A DNA stretch of 33,454 bases from an uncultured Alistipes sp. (GTDB lineage Bacteria > Bacteroidota > Bacteroidia > Bacteroidales > Rikenellaceae). Below are positions 1-8,080 of the stretch, in pieces; position 1 is the stretch's first letter, and each line of letters starts with the position of its first letter. The notes beneath the pieces are model-generated. The model had not been told where the DNA came from. It saw nothing but the letters and a program-made list of their open reading frames with translations, and did no database searches. Made by a program: the position numbers and the translations under genes. The stretch covers positions 1-33,454 of the forward strand of contig CAJGDC010000018.1 in assembly GCA_904502005.1 (NCBI GenBank), given 5' to 3'.

Positions 1-214
1 CAGCACCCGCTGCACCAGCCTCTGACTGCATCTCAACAACCTTTACGGTCTGACCGAAGATATTTTTGCGACCCTGCGCAGCCCACTCATCTACAAGCTC
101 TGCCATAGTAGACGAAGGGGTAATAGGATAGATGGCTGCAACCTCCGAGAACATATACGCGATATGCGCTGCGGCATAGTTACCATCACAAGTGATAAAC
201 TTCTTTTCTGCCAT
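1..214 (-). CDS. nifJ: Pyruvate:ferredoxin (flavodoxin) oxidoreductase, N-terminal part
   Basis: Only the first 71 codons are in the window; the gene runs off the left edge. The ATG at 212-214 opens a frame beginning MAEKKFITCDGNYAAAHIAY, followed by YPITPSSTMAE and DEWAAQGRKNIFG. These are typical of the pyrimidine-binding N-terminal domain of PFOR, including the conserved YPITPSS stretch. The enzyme oxidatively decarboxylates pyruvate to acetyl-CoA and CO2 and reduces ferredoxin or flavodoxin; it is cytoplasmic, thiamine-diphosphate and Fe-S dependent, and central to anaerobic fermentation. The full family protein is about 1,180 residues, so nearly all of it lies outside. It has its own upstream promoter candidate and is separated from the S1/P1 nuclease gene by a terminator, so it is probably transcribed alone. 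Recognition of the family is firm despite the short fragment. Confidence 0.9.
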   Translation of the reverse strand, partial: MAEKKFITCDGNYAAAHIAYMFSEVAAIYPITPSSTMAELVDEWAAQGRKNIFGQTVKVVEMQSEAGAAGA

Positions 215-303
215 AATCTTTATCTTTTATTGTTATTGTTTCAAATTCCGTACCTAACTTACCTTATCTCACCTATTTATAATAGGCGCATATTTCAGCG
301 GTG

Positions 304-311
304 CAAAAATA
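304..311 (-). promoter_or_regulatory. Candidate -7 element for nifJ
   Basis: Minus-strand TATTTTTG fits the Bacteroidota -7 consensus TAnnTTTG. No TTTG box is found 19 bp further upstream, so the -33 half is weak. It would give a leader of roughly 85 nt, which contains a small CCTATT/AATAGG hairpin around 277-291. Confidence 0.4.
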
Positions 312-416
312 ACAACTCTTTTCGATTGTTCCTAACTTTTTTGCTGTTAGTTTTTTCACAATTTAGATTTAATCTATGAATGGCAAATATCAAACACTGA
401 AACGACATTTCTACAC

Positions 417-442
417 AAAAAAAGCAGGGTTGCTGCCCTGCT
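417..442 (-). terminator. Rho-independent terminator after the S1/P1 nuclease gene
   Basis: A perfect 7-bp stem AGCAGGG/CCCTGCT (423-429 with 436-442) with a 6-nt loop is followed on the minus strand by a run of T. It lies 25 bp past the nuclease stop codon. Confidence 0.85.
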
Positions 443-466
443 ATAGTTAAAGAATTGTAGTTTTTT

Positions 467-1285
467 CTACTTAAAAATTTCGTTAAGTAGCGCTGCCAAA
501 CGGTATCCACCCTTGCGAATCTGCTCCTCTGCAAGTGGAGCGTACTCGTTAAGGTAGAGTCGCTTATCAAGTTTGGCACCCTCCTTAACCTCATGCACTT
601 TGCGTGATGCTTTTGCCGAGTCATATCCCCAGTCGTATGGAGTTCCGGCTGTAACCTCAGCAATCTGCGCTTTGGTATAGGTGTCAAGCAGTGCAGCTGT
701 ATCAGAAAATCCCCACGGATTGCGCGCTGCGATTATTGGGGTATCCCAAAGGCTGTGGTAGCGAATCTGCTCCTTGCCAAAGTAGACCTTGTAGTAGCCA
801 ATTGTCTGATCCTCAGGATAGCGGATGTGCTCTGGACAGTGCATATCACCCACAAAGTGAACTATCAGAGCAATGTGCGCAACTCGCACAGAGTCGGTCA
901 TCTCCTTGGCATTTGACTTCAGATTCTCTGCCATCTGATTGATGTAGTAGATGCAGTTCTTAACATACTTGTCACCCTTGCGGATGCCACGATAAGGTGT
1001 GCAGTCAGCATTAGCCTCAAAGGTGTGCGGATAGGTGATAAATCGCTTAGCATCTGTAGGCTCAAAACCCAGATCCACAAGTAGTTCTGGCTTGCTATCG
1101 TCAGCATATGATGCCCACTTTACGATTGACTCACCGTGTAGATACTCTGTAATCTGCTTCTTAGCCTTTTTTGTCAAATGATTCTCGGCAATCTTGGCCA
1201 CTGTCGCATGCCCAAGTCTACCCCACGCAGATGCTGTTGATACCACCAACACCACTGCGCACAAAAGTGTTAAAATTCGCTTCAT
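467..1285 (-). CDS. Secreted S1/P1-type zinc nuclease
   Basis: A 272-residue protein with a Sec signal peptide of about 20 residues ending STASA. The mature protein would start WGRLGH, which matches the S1/P1 family, where the N-terminal Trp of the mature enzyme is itself a zinc ligand and is followed by a His ligand. Further family motifs are YPHTFEAN, HFVGDMHCPEH (the HxxxD zinc-ligand block) and YHSLWD. The family consists of trinuclear-zinc endonucleases that cut single-stranded DNA and RNA, here presumably in the periplasm for nucleotide and phosphate scavenging. The usual HxPLH version of the central block reads HCPEH, but the two His residues remain. The gene begins 22 bp after the TIR-Sel1 stop codon, so the two may be cotranscribed, and it ends at a strong terminator. 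Family assignment is confident; substrate is not known. Confidence 0.85.
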   Translation of the reverse strand: MKRILTLLCAVVLVVSTASAWGRLGHATVAKIAENHLTKKAKKQITEYLHGESIVKWASYADDSKPELLVDLGFEPTDAKRFITYPHTFEANADCTPYRGIRKGDKYVKNCIYYINQMAENLKSNAKEMTDSVRVAHIALIVHFVGDMHCPEHIRYPEDQTIGYYKVYFGKEQIRYHSLWDTPIIAARNPWGFSDTAALLDTYTKAQIAEVTAGTPYDWGYDSAKASRKVHEVKEGAKLDKRLYLNEYAPLAEEQIRKGGYRLAALLNEIFK

Positions 1286-1307
1286 AGTCTATAGTTTTTT
1301 CTGTTAA

Positions 1308-2747
1308 TTACTCTTTATACCCAAGCCTGCGAAGATTTGTTTTCGCATTTTCATTTCCCTGCTCGGCCGCCTTGCGATACCACTTTACTGCCTCTGAAAT
1401 GCTCTTTGTTACGCCACGACCTTTTTCGTAGCAGAAACCTAAATTATTTTGCGCAGCTGCCTCTCCCTGCTCTGCCGCTTTGCGATACCACTTTACGGTC
1501 TCTGCGTAATCTTGTGTTACACCAAGACCTGCGTCGTAGCAGTATCCTAAATTAAATTGCGCATGTATATGTCCCTGCTCAGCTGCCTTACGATACCACT
1601 TTACTGCCTCGGCATAGTCTTGGGGTACACCACGACCTTCCTCGTAGCAGAGTCCTACATTATATTGCGCACTCGCATCTCCCTGCTCGGCAGCCTTACG
1701 ACACCACTTGACTGCCTCGGCGTAATCTTGTGTTACACCATTGCCTTTGTAGTAGCTGTTTCCTAAATTATTTTGCGCAGCTGCTACTCCCTGCTCCGCC
1801 GCCTTTCGATACCACTTTACTGCCTCTGCGTAATCTTGAGTTACACCACGACCGTACTTGTAGCATAAACCTAAATTATTTTGCGCACTAGCATATCCCT
1901 GCTCCGCCGCCTTTCGATACCACTTTACTGCCTCTGCATAGTCCCGGGTTACACCATGGCCTGCATAGTAGCAGAGGCCTAAACCATATTGTGCGCTAGC
2001 ATATCCCTGCTCTGCTGCCTTACGATACCATTTTACAGTTTCTGCATAATCTTGTGATACACCAAAACCATTGTGGTAGCATAATCCTAAATAAGTTTGT
2101 GCAACAGCATCCCCCATAAGTGCTGCCTTGTGGAAGTATTGTACAGCAGAGTTATAGTCCTTTTTACGGAAGTACTCATATCCTTTAGAAAACAACTGAG
2201 CTGCAGTAAGCGAACTGTCAATTGCTATCGGTGTTACACCCTTGAGTGGGGGATACTGCTTTGTGGCAACCTGTAACGATGCTTGTGATAAATCAGACAG
2301 AGGTTTAATTTTGCAATTCAATGCTTCACCAAGTACATCTTGCACTATTTTTTCTACAGTATAGTGTCGAGAATGGCGGAACTGATGATTGCCTAAAAGC
2401 AACTCAATATCTAGTGGCATTTTAGCACTATCTATGCAGTACTGGAAGATCGGTATATCTCTCTTATCAGCAAAGTTCAACTCTTTTGCGCAAAAGTCTG
2501 AGGCATAAGAGTTCTTGCTTGCTACAAAGAGCATCACTTTACTTTCATTTATTGCTGAAGCTATACGTTTCAGATATGCAGCACGAGACTCTATTGCCTC
2601 TTGGTCAAAGAAATACTCAAATTTATAGTGCTGTTGATAAGCCTCGAGTGTTTCAACAATCTGCGACACAATATTCCCGGGGATAACACACTCATTCTTA
2701 TCCCAATAATCTGCTCGCGAATAGCTTATAAAAAGGTCGTACTTCAT
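1308..2747 (-). CDS. TIR-domain protein with Sel1-like repeats
   Basis: A 479-residue protein without a signal peptide. Residues 1-140 form a TIR domain: DLFISYSRADY at the start, FFDQE near 46-50, and SYASDFCAKEL at 80-90, where E89 sits in the position of the catalytic glutamate of NAD-cleaving TIR domains. A linker of about 40 residues follows, then one degenerate repeat (about 182-213) and seven 36-residue Sel1-like repeats to the C-terminus, each ending in a variant of EAVKWYRKAAEQG. Sel1 repeats form a solenoid used for protein binding. Bacterial TIR proteins are known both as NADase effectors of anti-phage systems and as host-signalling modulators; the sequence does not decide between them. 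It has a -7 promoter candidate and sits between patatin and nuclease genes on the same strand. No nucleotide-cyclase or Thoeris-like partner is present. Confidence 0.85.
   Translation of the reverse strand: MKYDLFISYSRADYWDKNECVIPGNIVSQIVETLEAYQQHYKFEYFFDQEAIESRAAYLKRIASAINESKVMLFVASKNSYASDFCAKELNFADKRDIPIFQYCIDSAKMPLDIELLLGNHQFRHSRHYTVEKIVQDVLGEALNCKIKPLSDLSQASLQVATKQYPPLKGVTPIAIDSSLTAAQLFSKGYEYFRKKDYNSAVQYFHKAALMGDAVAQTYLGLCYHNGFGVSQDYAETVKWYRKAAEQGYASAQYGLGLCYYAGHGVTRDYAEAVKWYRKAAEQGYASAQNNLGLCYKYGRGVTQDYAEAVKWYRKAAEQGVAAAQNNLGNSYYKGNGVTQDYAEAVKWCRKAAEQGDASAQYNVGLCYEEGRGVPQDYAEAVKWYRKAAEQGHIHAQFNLGYCYDAGLGVTQDYAETVKWYRKAAEQGEAAAQNNLGFCYEKGRGVTKSISEAVKWYRKAAEQGNENAKTNLRRLGYKE
1357..2112 (-). 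repeat. Seven tandem 108-bp repeats encoding Sel1 units
   Basis: The plus-strand motif CCCTGCT followed by a GATACCACTT core recurs at 1357, 1465, 1573, 1681, 1789, 1897 and 2005, exactly 108 bp apart. The copies are highly similar at the DNA level, pointing to recent duplication or homogenisation. The unit length is in frame, so copy-number change would add or remove whole 36-residue Sel1 repeats. Confidence 0.9.
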
Positions 2748-2766
2748 AGTCTGGGTAATATTTACG

Positions 2767-2774
2767 CAAAGGTA
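2767..2774 (-). promoter_or_regulatory. Candidate -7 element for the TIR-Sel1 gene
   Basis: Minus-strand TACCTTTG (TAnnTTTG) lies in the 71-bp gap behind the patatin gene and would start transcription about 15 nt before the TIR-Sel1 ATG. No TTTG box is seen 19 bp upstream, so the promoter may be weak or the gene may also be read from the patatin promoter. Confidence 0.45.
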
Positions 2775-2818
2775 ATAAAAATTTTGCGTATATGTCTATT
2801 CTACCCTTTTAATTTTCT

Positions 2819-3808
2819 TTAGAGTTCAAGTGCGTCAAGCTCGCGCGCCATCAGTTCACGGCCAATCTCTGAAATCTCTGTGACCTTTGCATAGTGGGCA
2901 ATATCTCCATATGCATCAAAGGACATACGAACTATAACATCTGGTCGATATTGCGCTATCTTTGTTTGGGTTTGGTGGTGATTCATAATACTAAATGAGC
3001 GGTTGATTATGCTCATATAGGTATCTCCATAATCACTATCTACATGCGACTCTGCAGCCACACGAAAGTCACGAATGCGGCCTACAAGTTCCATTGCTCG
3101 GCCACCCACACTACGCAGACGTGAGAGTACGCCACCTGCACTATCATCTCGCAAATCGGCAATTATCTCACTGGCCTGCTCGCGCGAGAGCTGGTAGAAT
3201 GCCTCTTCTGCTGCAATCTCGGCACTCTCTCGCACCATATCGGCACGAATCTCTGCCACATCCATATAGTTTGTATCAAAGGCTACAAGCATATCACCAT
3301 CCTTACGCGCCACATGTTCCAAAGGAAGGCAATTTACCATACATCCATCAATAAGCAGGCTCATACCATGCTTTACAGGACGAAAGAGTGATGGAATGGA
3401 GATAGACGCGCGGATAGCATCAAAGAGTTTACCTGTGCGAAATACAACCTCCTCACCCGTGCAAAGATCTGTCGCCACAGCGCTGTATGGTATAGGGAGC
3501 TCCTCAATATTCACATCTGGCACAATCTCCTTTATAGCCGCCATAATCTTATCACCCTTAACAAAGTGATTTTTGCTCAAAGAGAAGTCCATAAGTGAAA
3601 AGACAGACCAACCATCAAGCTCCGCAAGCCAATGTTTAAACTCTGCAAGCCTTCCTGCTGCATACACACCACCCACAAGCGAGCCCATAGATGTGCCAGC
3701 AATAGAGTGTATACCGTAGCCACGTTCTAAGAGTTCCTCTATAGCTCCGATATATGCAAGTCCTCTCGGTCCACCGCTAGAGAGCACCAAAGCAACATCT
3801 TTTTTCAT
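2819..3808 (-). CDS. Patatin-like phospholipase (RssA-type)
   Basis: A 329-residue protein without signal peptide, so probably cytoplasmic or membrane-associated. It has the full patatin active site: the glycine-rich oxyanion loop SGGPRG at 11-16, the nucleophile elbow GTSMG with S40, the conserved RASISIPSLFRP at about 133-144, and the catalytic Asp in LIDG (D154). Patatins use a Ser-Asp dyad to hydrolyse acyl chains from phospholipids and related esters. The C-terminal 150 residues are a helical extension that I do not recognise. It starts from a well-formed Bacteroidota promoter divergent from tspO. The family includes housekeeping enzymes of unknown substrate as well as phage-defence effectors such as CapV; without a nearby cyclase gene the housekeeping reading is more likely. 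Confidence 0.85.
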   Translation of the reverse strand: MKKDVALVLSSGGPRGLAYIGAIEELLERGYGIHSIAGTSMGSLVGGVYAAGRLAEFKHWLAELDGWSVFSLMDFSLSKNHFVKGDKIMAAIKEIVPDVNIEELPIPYSAVATDLCTGEEVVFRTGKLFDAIRASISIPSLFRPVKHGMSLLIDGCMVNCLPLEHVARKDGDMLVAFDTNYMDVAEIRADMVRESAEIAAEEAFYQLSREQASEIIADLRDDSAGGVLSRLRSVGGRAMELVGRIRDFRVAAESHVDSDYGDTYMSIINRSFSIMNHHQTQTKIAQYRPDVIVRMSFDAYGDIAHYAKVTEISEIGRELMARELDALEL

Positions 3809-3839
3809 ACTAACCCCATTTTGAAAATTTTCTCTATTT

Positions 3840-3870
3840 CAAAGTTAGCGAAATTCTACCGAACAGCAAA
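3840..3870 (-). promoter_or_regulatory. Bacteroidota-type promoter for the patatin gene
   Basis: Minus-strand TTTG (3867-3870), a 19-bp spacer and TAACTTTG (3840-3847) match the -33/-7 consensus exactly. The predicted leader is about 25-28 nt. The element lies in the patatin-tspO intergenic region upstream of the chosen tspO start. Confidence 0.75.
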
Positions 3871-3913
3871 ACTTAAGGCACTCTTTTTGTACAGCACAGG
3901 CAAAAAACAGATT

Positions 3914-4378
3914 ATGAAAAAGTTTTTCGCCTACACAATACCCACAGTGCTTGCCCTCGCCATTGGCGCATTGGGTGCATATATTCAGACACCGGCCATT
4001 ACAGAGTGGTATCCGACACTTGTTAAGTCCCCACTCACCCCACCCGCAGTACTCTTTCCTATTGCGTGGACCATCCTCTACATACTTATGGGTTTAAGTA
4101 TTGGAACAATGATAGCCAAAGGGGATATGTCGCTTGTACGGCTGTGGTTGGTGCAGCTACTGGTAAACTTTCTCTGGAGCGTAGCCTTCTTTGCACTGCG
4201 CTCGCCACTACTCGGACTTATTGTAATACTGATACTTGACGTGCTTGTCTTTACATACACAGTCTACGCCTTTGGTCAAAATCGTACTGCCGCATGGACA
4301 TTTGTGCCCTATCTGCTGTGGTTGATATTTGCCAGCTACCTAACGGGCTATATATATCTTAACAATCCGGCTCTTTAA
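3914..4378 (+). CDS. tspO: TspO/MBR family membrane protein
   Basis: A 154-residue protein with about five membrane segments. Family hallmarks are the W-Y-P-T-L segment (EWYPTLVKSPLTPP) and PIAWTILYILMG, then NFLWSVAFF and a C-terminal YLTGYIYLNNP. TspO/MBR proteins bind porphyrins and sterol-like ligands and are linked to tetrapyrrole handling and stress responses in bacteria. An in-frame ATG at 3821 would add 31 residues, but the family start fits MKKFFAYT at 3914, and the extension overlaps the divergent patatin promoter, so I chose 3914. It is one of only two plus-strand protein genes here and shares a convergent hairpin with the lipoprotein gene downstream. No obvious -7 element precedes it. 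Confidence 0.85.
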   Translation: MKKFFAYTIPTVLALAIGALGAYIQTPAITEWYPTLVKSPLTPPAVLFPIAWTILYILMGLSIGTMIAKGDMSLVRLWLVQLLVNFLWSVAFFALRSPLLGLIVILILDVLVFTYTVYAFGQNRTAAWTFVPYLLWLIFASYLTGYIYLNNPAL

Positions 4379-4381
4379 CAC

Positions 4382-4423
4382 AACATAGGCACTCAAGATG
4401 CAATACTCTTGAGTGCCCATGTT
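4382..4423. terminator. Hairpin between the convergent tspO and lipoprotein genes
   Basis: Arms 4382-4397 and 4408-4423 pair almost perfectly (AACAT-GGCACTCAAG with its complement, one mismatch) around a 10-nt loop. It lies 3 bp past the tspO stop and 16 bp past the opposing lipoprotein stop, as expected for a two-way terminator. Neither side has a clean T-tract. Confidence 0.6.
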
Positions 4424-4439
4424 ATAAATATTTACAGAG

Positions 4440-7400
4440 TTACTCCTTAACGCAACGTACAGAGTATCCACTACCACGATAATTCCCCTGCACTGGGTTA
4501 ATTACAGAACCTGAGAGCACCAGCTCAAGCACATCACCGTACTTTGTAGTCTCAACATTACCTGTAGCACGATAGTAACCCTTAACACCAACATTAGAGA
4601 TCTCACCCGCTCCACTTGTACAGCCCGCGATTGGGTATACAACAACTGTAGAGCCATCTGTATATGTGCAGCAGCAAGTTGTGCTATCAAAAATAAAGTT
4701 ACTATTTGTAAAGAACGATGTCTCAGCACCTTGACCCACGTTCCAGTCATAACTACCCGGCACTTTATAACCCAGCGGACACGGATCGTACATAGTCTTG
4801 CCACCAGAGTTCCACAATGCGTGATTCTGAGCAGCCGTATCTGTTGTAAACCAATCACGAGGGTCCTTATTTCGAGCGATAAGCTGCTGAGGATTCGCTA
4901 TTACATAGGCCTCTGGCATAGACGGAATAGTAGATGTAACAGCTGGCCAAGTGCCTGTTGTAGCCACATATGTATTGGCATTTATAGCTGCTGCACCACG
5001 GAATGGATCCTTACGACCAAACTGATAGTAGAATCCAATATTGAGCGGATTACCAGCCTCTGCAGCAAGCGCACCGAGATTTCTATCGAGCCAAACCTTG
5101 TTGTTATAGCTCTGCTCCTTAATGTCGTCGCAGAGCCAGATGTGCCAACTCCAAAGAATATTTCCCTGACAAGCGGCATCGTCATACAGAGCAATTACCG
5201 CATTACCCTCCTTAAAGCCATTTGCGCCCGCTGTAAAGGTAATCTTTCCGTCAGCATACGACACATTTGAGATAAGCTCATCATTAGAAGCTGGTGCTGT
5301 AGTTGTATTATAGCTACTCCAGAGCACCTTTGCACCCTTACCATTAAGAGTCGCCGAAGTAATAGCCGAGCCTGCAGGGATATTTCCGTTACCCATAACA
5401 TCCGCGCGGATAGAGTACTGTCCAGCCTTGTCAATGATATAGCAGTTTGCTGCCTCCTCAGTTTTTGGTTTCTCAAACTCGTAGTGCTCCTCTACACCCT
5501 CAAAGACAACTCGCTCGGCAATGTCGCGAATAGTCTTAGCCAAAGCGGCATCAACACCACAATTTGATACATTAGCAGAGAAGCGAGTCTTATAGATATA
5601 GAGATAGTTGATACAAGCCTTCATATATGCGCCTGCACGGCTCTGGTGGCGATTATCTGTAAAGAGTAGATTGATCTTCTGCTCACGAGCCACACGGAAT
5701 CCCAAACCAATAGGGCTAACGATAATACCCTTATGGTCTACATCGCGCTGCAACATCTCTAGACCTGTCTTAATAAGATAGTCAAGCTTATCATAACTAC
5801 CATAACCGCGATAGTTCTCATAAGAGACCGCCCAAGTGCGCTCGTATACAATCTGGCACGATGGCGAGGCTGCCAAGGTAAGGTTATTTATTGTATTACA
5901 AGCATCCAGAACCGCCTGTGAGCCGGTGTCTGCATATAGAGCCGGATTTGGAGATGTATCCTGCAAGAAGGCATAGTCATAACCTCCCTGCTTAATTGCA
6001 TCAAGCGACATATAGAGTCTAATATGTTCCGCAAATGACTGACTACCCTTAACACCAATAACTGCATCAACCTGATGGCCCTCGGTACGAGCAATCTCCT
6101 TGAACATAAAGGCTGTACCAAAGTAGTAGGTAAACGAGTTACCGATGAATAGCATACGCTTGCTATCTACAACAGGCACTGCATTAGGATAGTTAATCAT
6201 ATACATTCCCATATATCCATTACCAGAAGGCACGCGGATAGCACCTGCACCTGGTGTAAGCACACGAATACGCACCTTAACACAGTCATCAACAACAGGT
6301 TTTGAGAGGGCAAAAGACTGGGTAAAGGTTATATTGTACGACTCATCCATAACACGACAGATAAGAGAGTACTTTAGACCTGAATAATCCTCTGCTGTAC
6401 GCAGAGAACTCTCGACGCACTTCCACTCTCCATCGTCCCAATACTCAAAGATGTAGTACTTTGGAGATGTTGAATCGCTTGGGCCGAGTGTGCACATAAA
6501 GTCAATCTGCTCGCCCGCTGCAACCCCCTTTGTAGGGATTGCATAGAGCAGATAATCACCTACGCCCAAATTAGCAACTTTCGCACCACTGCTAACAGTG
6601 CAAGTGAGTTTATTACCGCTTGTAGATACAACACTCAACACAGCACTACTATTGCGTGGCTTTACTATACCATTGCTTGCCCACTTTGAGGTATCACAGC
6701 TTGCCGACTGAAGCTCAAGTCGTGCAGGGAATGCCTCTGTAATTGATGTAAAGTATGGAGCCTGGGTCACAGGAACCTCAATTTGGGCACCACTAGTAAC
6801 ACCAGTAATTGTAATTGTTGCTCTACGCTCTGTAGTTGAGAAGTTTGGCTCTGACCAAACCTGAACGCTCGCAGACTCACCCAACTTCACGCTCTTAAAC
6901 TTCTCGACAATACCAATCCATGGCTCATTTGTCGAGAGTGTTATATCCTCAGTAGTAGAACCAAAGTTGTATGTTGGGCAATTGAGACTCTGTGCTGGCA
7001 AATCGATACTCTTAGGGGCAGTAAGACCCTTAATTTCAGTAGCAATTGGAATAACCTCTACTGCCTTTACTGTCTGTATCTCATTGCGCTCCAAAGTTAA
7101 AGGCTGCTCACTCACTACAACAAACGTTTTACCGCTACTATCCTGCGCTGTCAATGTATATCCATCCGCTAAGGTTGTCGGTAAAGTGGCAAAGAAGAAC
7201 TTTGTTGGCTTGGCTGCAGAGTCTGAAAGTGCGACGCCATTTCCCAATGTCAATGTTATGTACGGCACTGCATTCTCAGAGGCCTTAACCTCTGGAGTTG
7301 CACCATTTGCAGACAAGGAGAATGTACCTGCAATCTTCTCGCCACCATTAGCTTCGAGTTTGATGCTTCTAAGGGTAACATCCTTACCATATAGCTCAAC

Positions 7401-7886
7401 GCACAAATAGCTACACAAATTCTTAAAACCAAGGTGTGTATCTGCCGCCGTAGCCGTTACAGCCGCCATCATATTTGCACCACGAGCAACCGAGTTAATA
7501 ACATAGCTCTGCTCTGATGACAATGCTGTTGAGATAACGCCCTGATCATTTATCGCTGTGCTTCTATTGTATGGATAGATGGCATAGACCTTATCAAGCG
7601 GAGTGCCAGAGATAGCCTGAGAGCCCTCCTGAGCAAACTTACCACTATTATCACCCTGATTGCCAACAAAGACAAACTTTCTGTTTTTAGTTGTTGAAAA
7701 AAGAGTAATTGCATCTGATGCATTAAAATGAAGAGATAAATCCTCCTCCATATAGACACGCGAAATCTGCTCGTCTATTGATGCAGTATACTCCTTACCG
7801 CCCAATTTGTCATTGTTATCCACCTCTTCGTGTTGATTACAACCGACCAACAATAGAGCCGCAAGCGAAATCACTAAGTTTCTCAT
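4440..7886 (-). CDS. Giant surface lipoprotein: fimbrillin-like + BACON-like + DUF4886/SGNH-like + FISUMP-like
   Basis: An 1148-residue lipoprotein. The signal peptide ends in the lipobox LVGC (C16) and is followed by the acidic stretch NQHEEVDNND, which resembles the Bacteroidota signal for export to the outer surface. Residues about 30-280 look like the two-lobed fimbrillin/FimB-Mfa2 fold, and 285-377 like a BACON-type beta domain (STNEPWIGI, ERRATITI, VPVTQAP). Residues about 385-565 are an unassigned beta-rich section. Residues 575-800 resemble DUF4886, an SGNH-hydrolase relative: MLFIGNSF with S584, and DNRHQ with D744 and H747 as a possible catalytic set. Residues about 810-1148 resemble the FISUMP paralogous domain (VWLDRNLGA, YYQFGRKDPF, DPCPLGYKVP, final GYSVRCVKE). 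It is monocistronic. Probable role is surface attachment combined with ester hydrolysis of a glycan; this is inference. Confidence 0.75.
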   Translation of the reverse strand: MRNLVISLAALLLVGCNQHEEVDNNDKLGGKEYTASIDEQISRVYMEEDLSLHFNASDAITLFSTTKNRKFVFVGNQGDNSGKFAQEGSQAISGTPLDKVYAIYPYNRSTAINDQGVISTALSSEQSYVINSVARGANMMAAVTATAADTHLGFKNLCSYLCVELYGKDVTLRSIKLEANGGEKIAGTFSLSANGATPEVKASENAVPYITLTLGNGVALSDSAAKPTKFFFATLPTTLADGYTLTAQDSSGKTFVVVSEQPLTLERNEIQTVKAVEVIPIATEIKGLTAPKSIDLPAQSLNCPTYNFGSTTEDITLSTNEPWIGIVEKFKSVKLGESASVQVWSEPNFSTTERRATITITGVTSGAQIEVPVTQAPYFTSITEAFPARLELQSASCDTSKWASNGIVKPRNSSAVLSVVSTSGNKLTCTVSSGAKVANLGVGDYLLYAIPTKGVAAGEQIDFMCTLGPSDSTSPKYYIFEYWDDGEWKCVESSLRTAEDYSGLKYSLICRVMDESYNITFTQSFALSKPVVDDCVKVRIRVLTPGAGAIRVPSGNGYMGMYMINYPNAVPVVDSKRMLFIGNSFTYYFGTAFMFKEIARTEGHQVDAVIGVKGSQSFAEHIRLYMSLDAIKQGGYDYAFLQDTSPNPALYADTGSQAVLDACNTINNLTLAASPSCQIVYERTWAVSYENYRGYGSYDKLDYLIKTGLEMLQRDVDHKGIIVSPIGLGFRVAREQKINLLFTDNRHQSRAGAYMKACINYLYIYKTRFSANVSNCGVDAALAKTIRDIAERVVFEGVEEHYEFEKPKTEEAANCYIIDKAGQYSIRADVMGNGNIPAGSAITSATLNGKGAKVLWSSYNTTTAPASNDELISNVSYADGKITFTAGANGFKEGNAVIALYDDAACQGNILWSWHIWLCDDIKEQSYNNKVWLDRNLGALAAEAGNPLNIGFYYQFGRKDPFRGAAAINANTYVATTGTWPAVTSTIPSMPEAYVIANPQQLIARNKDPRDWFTTDTAAQNHALWNSGGKTMYDPCPLGYKVPGSYDWNVGQGAETSFFTNSNFIFDSTTCCCTYTDGSTVVVYPIAGCTSGAGEISNVGVKGYYRATGNVETTKYGDVLELVLSGSVINPVQGNYRGSGYSVRCVKE

Positions 7887-7920
7887 AATACTAATATTAA
7901 AAATTTTACCATACTTGTCA

Positions 7921-7928
7921 CAAATATA
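7921..7928 (-). promoter_or_regulatory. Candidate -7 element for the giant lipoprotein gene
   Basis: Minus-strand TATATTTG fits TAnnTTTG and would give a leader of about 30 nt. At the expected -33 position the sequence is TGTG, three of four matches. Confidence 0.5.
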
Positions 7929-7986
7929 ATAAAATATTACATAAAACCACAGTGAAACGTTATTTTTTCTATCACTCAGTAGTTAT

Positions 7987-8036
7987 AAAAACAAAAAAGA
8001 CGAGTGCCCGCAACTTTAGACGTTTGCGAGCACTCG
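7987..8036 (-). terminator. Rho-independent terminator after the OPA transporter gene
   Basis: A long stem (CGAGTGC/GCACTCG plus CGCAA/TTGCG, one mismatch; arms about 8001-8013 and 8024-8036) is followed on the minus strand by TTTTTTGTTTTT. It closes the araD-araM-transporter operon. Confidence 0.85.
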
Positions 8037-8080
8037 ATTATCGCAGTGTAATGCAGCAGAGGCTGCCTTTGTGTATCAAA

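Noticed and set aside
215..466. Possible small gene or RNA between nifJ and the nuclease gene
   Set aside because: The plus-strand frame at 164-379 overlaps the nifJ coding start and promoter and has a low-complexity Leu/Phe-rich sequence; apart from the promoter, small leader hairpin and terminator I see nothing there.
1357..2112. Regularly spaced repeats that could be mistaken for a CRISPR array
   Set aside because: The period is 108 bp with the whole unit repeated, it is in frame within a Sel1-repeat protein, and there are no distinct spacers or cas genes.
3821..3913. N-terminal extension of TspO from an earlier in-frame ATG
   Set aside because: The extra 31 residues do not fit the TspO family start and overlap the divergent patatin promoter.
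4731..5270. A 179-codon plus-strand open frame opposite the giant lipoprotein gene
   Set aside because: It lies entirely antisense to a well-supported gene, has a Cys/Ile/Ser-rich composition without any motif, and has no promoter element; it is a shadow of the lipoprotein codons.
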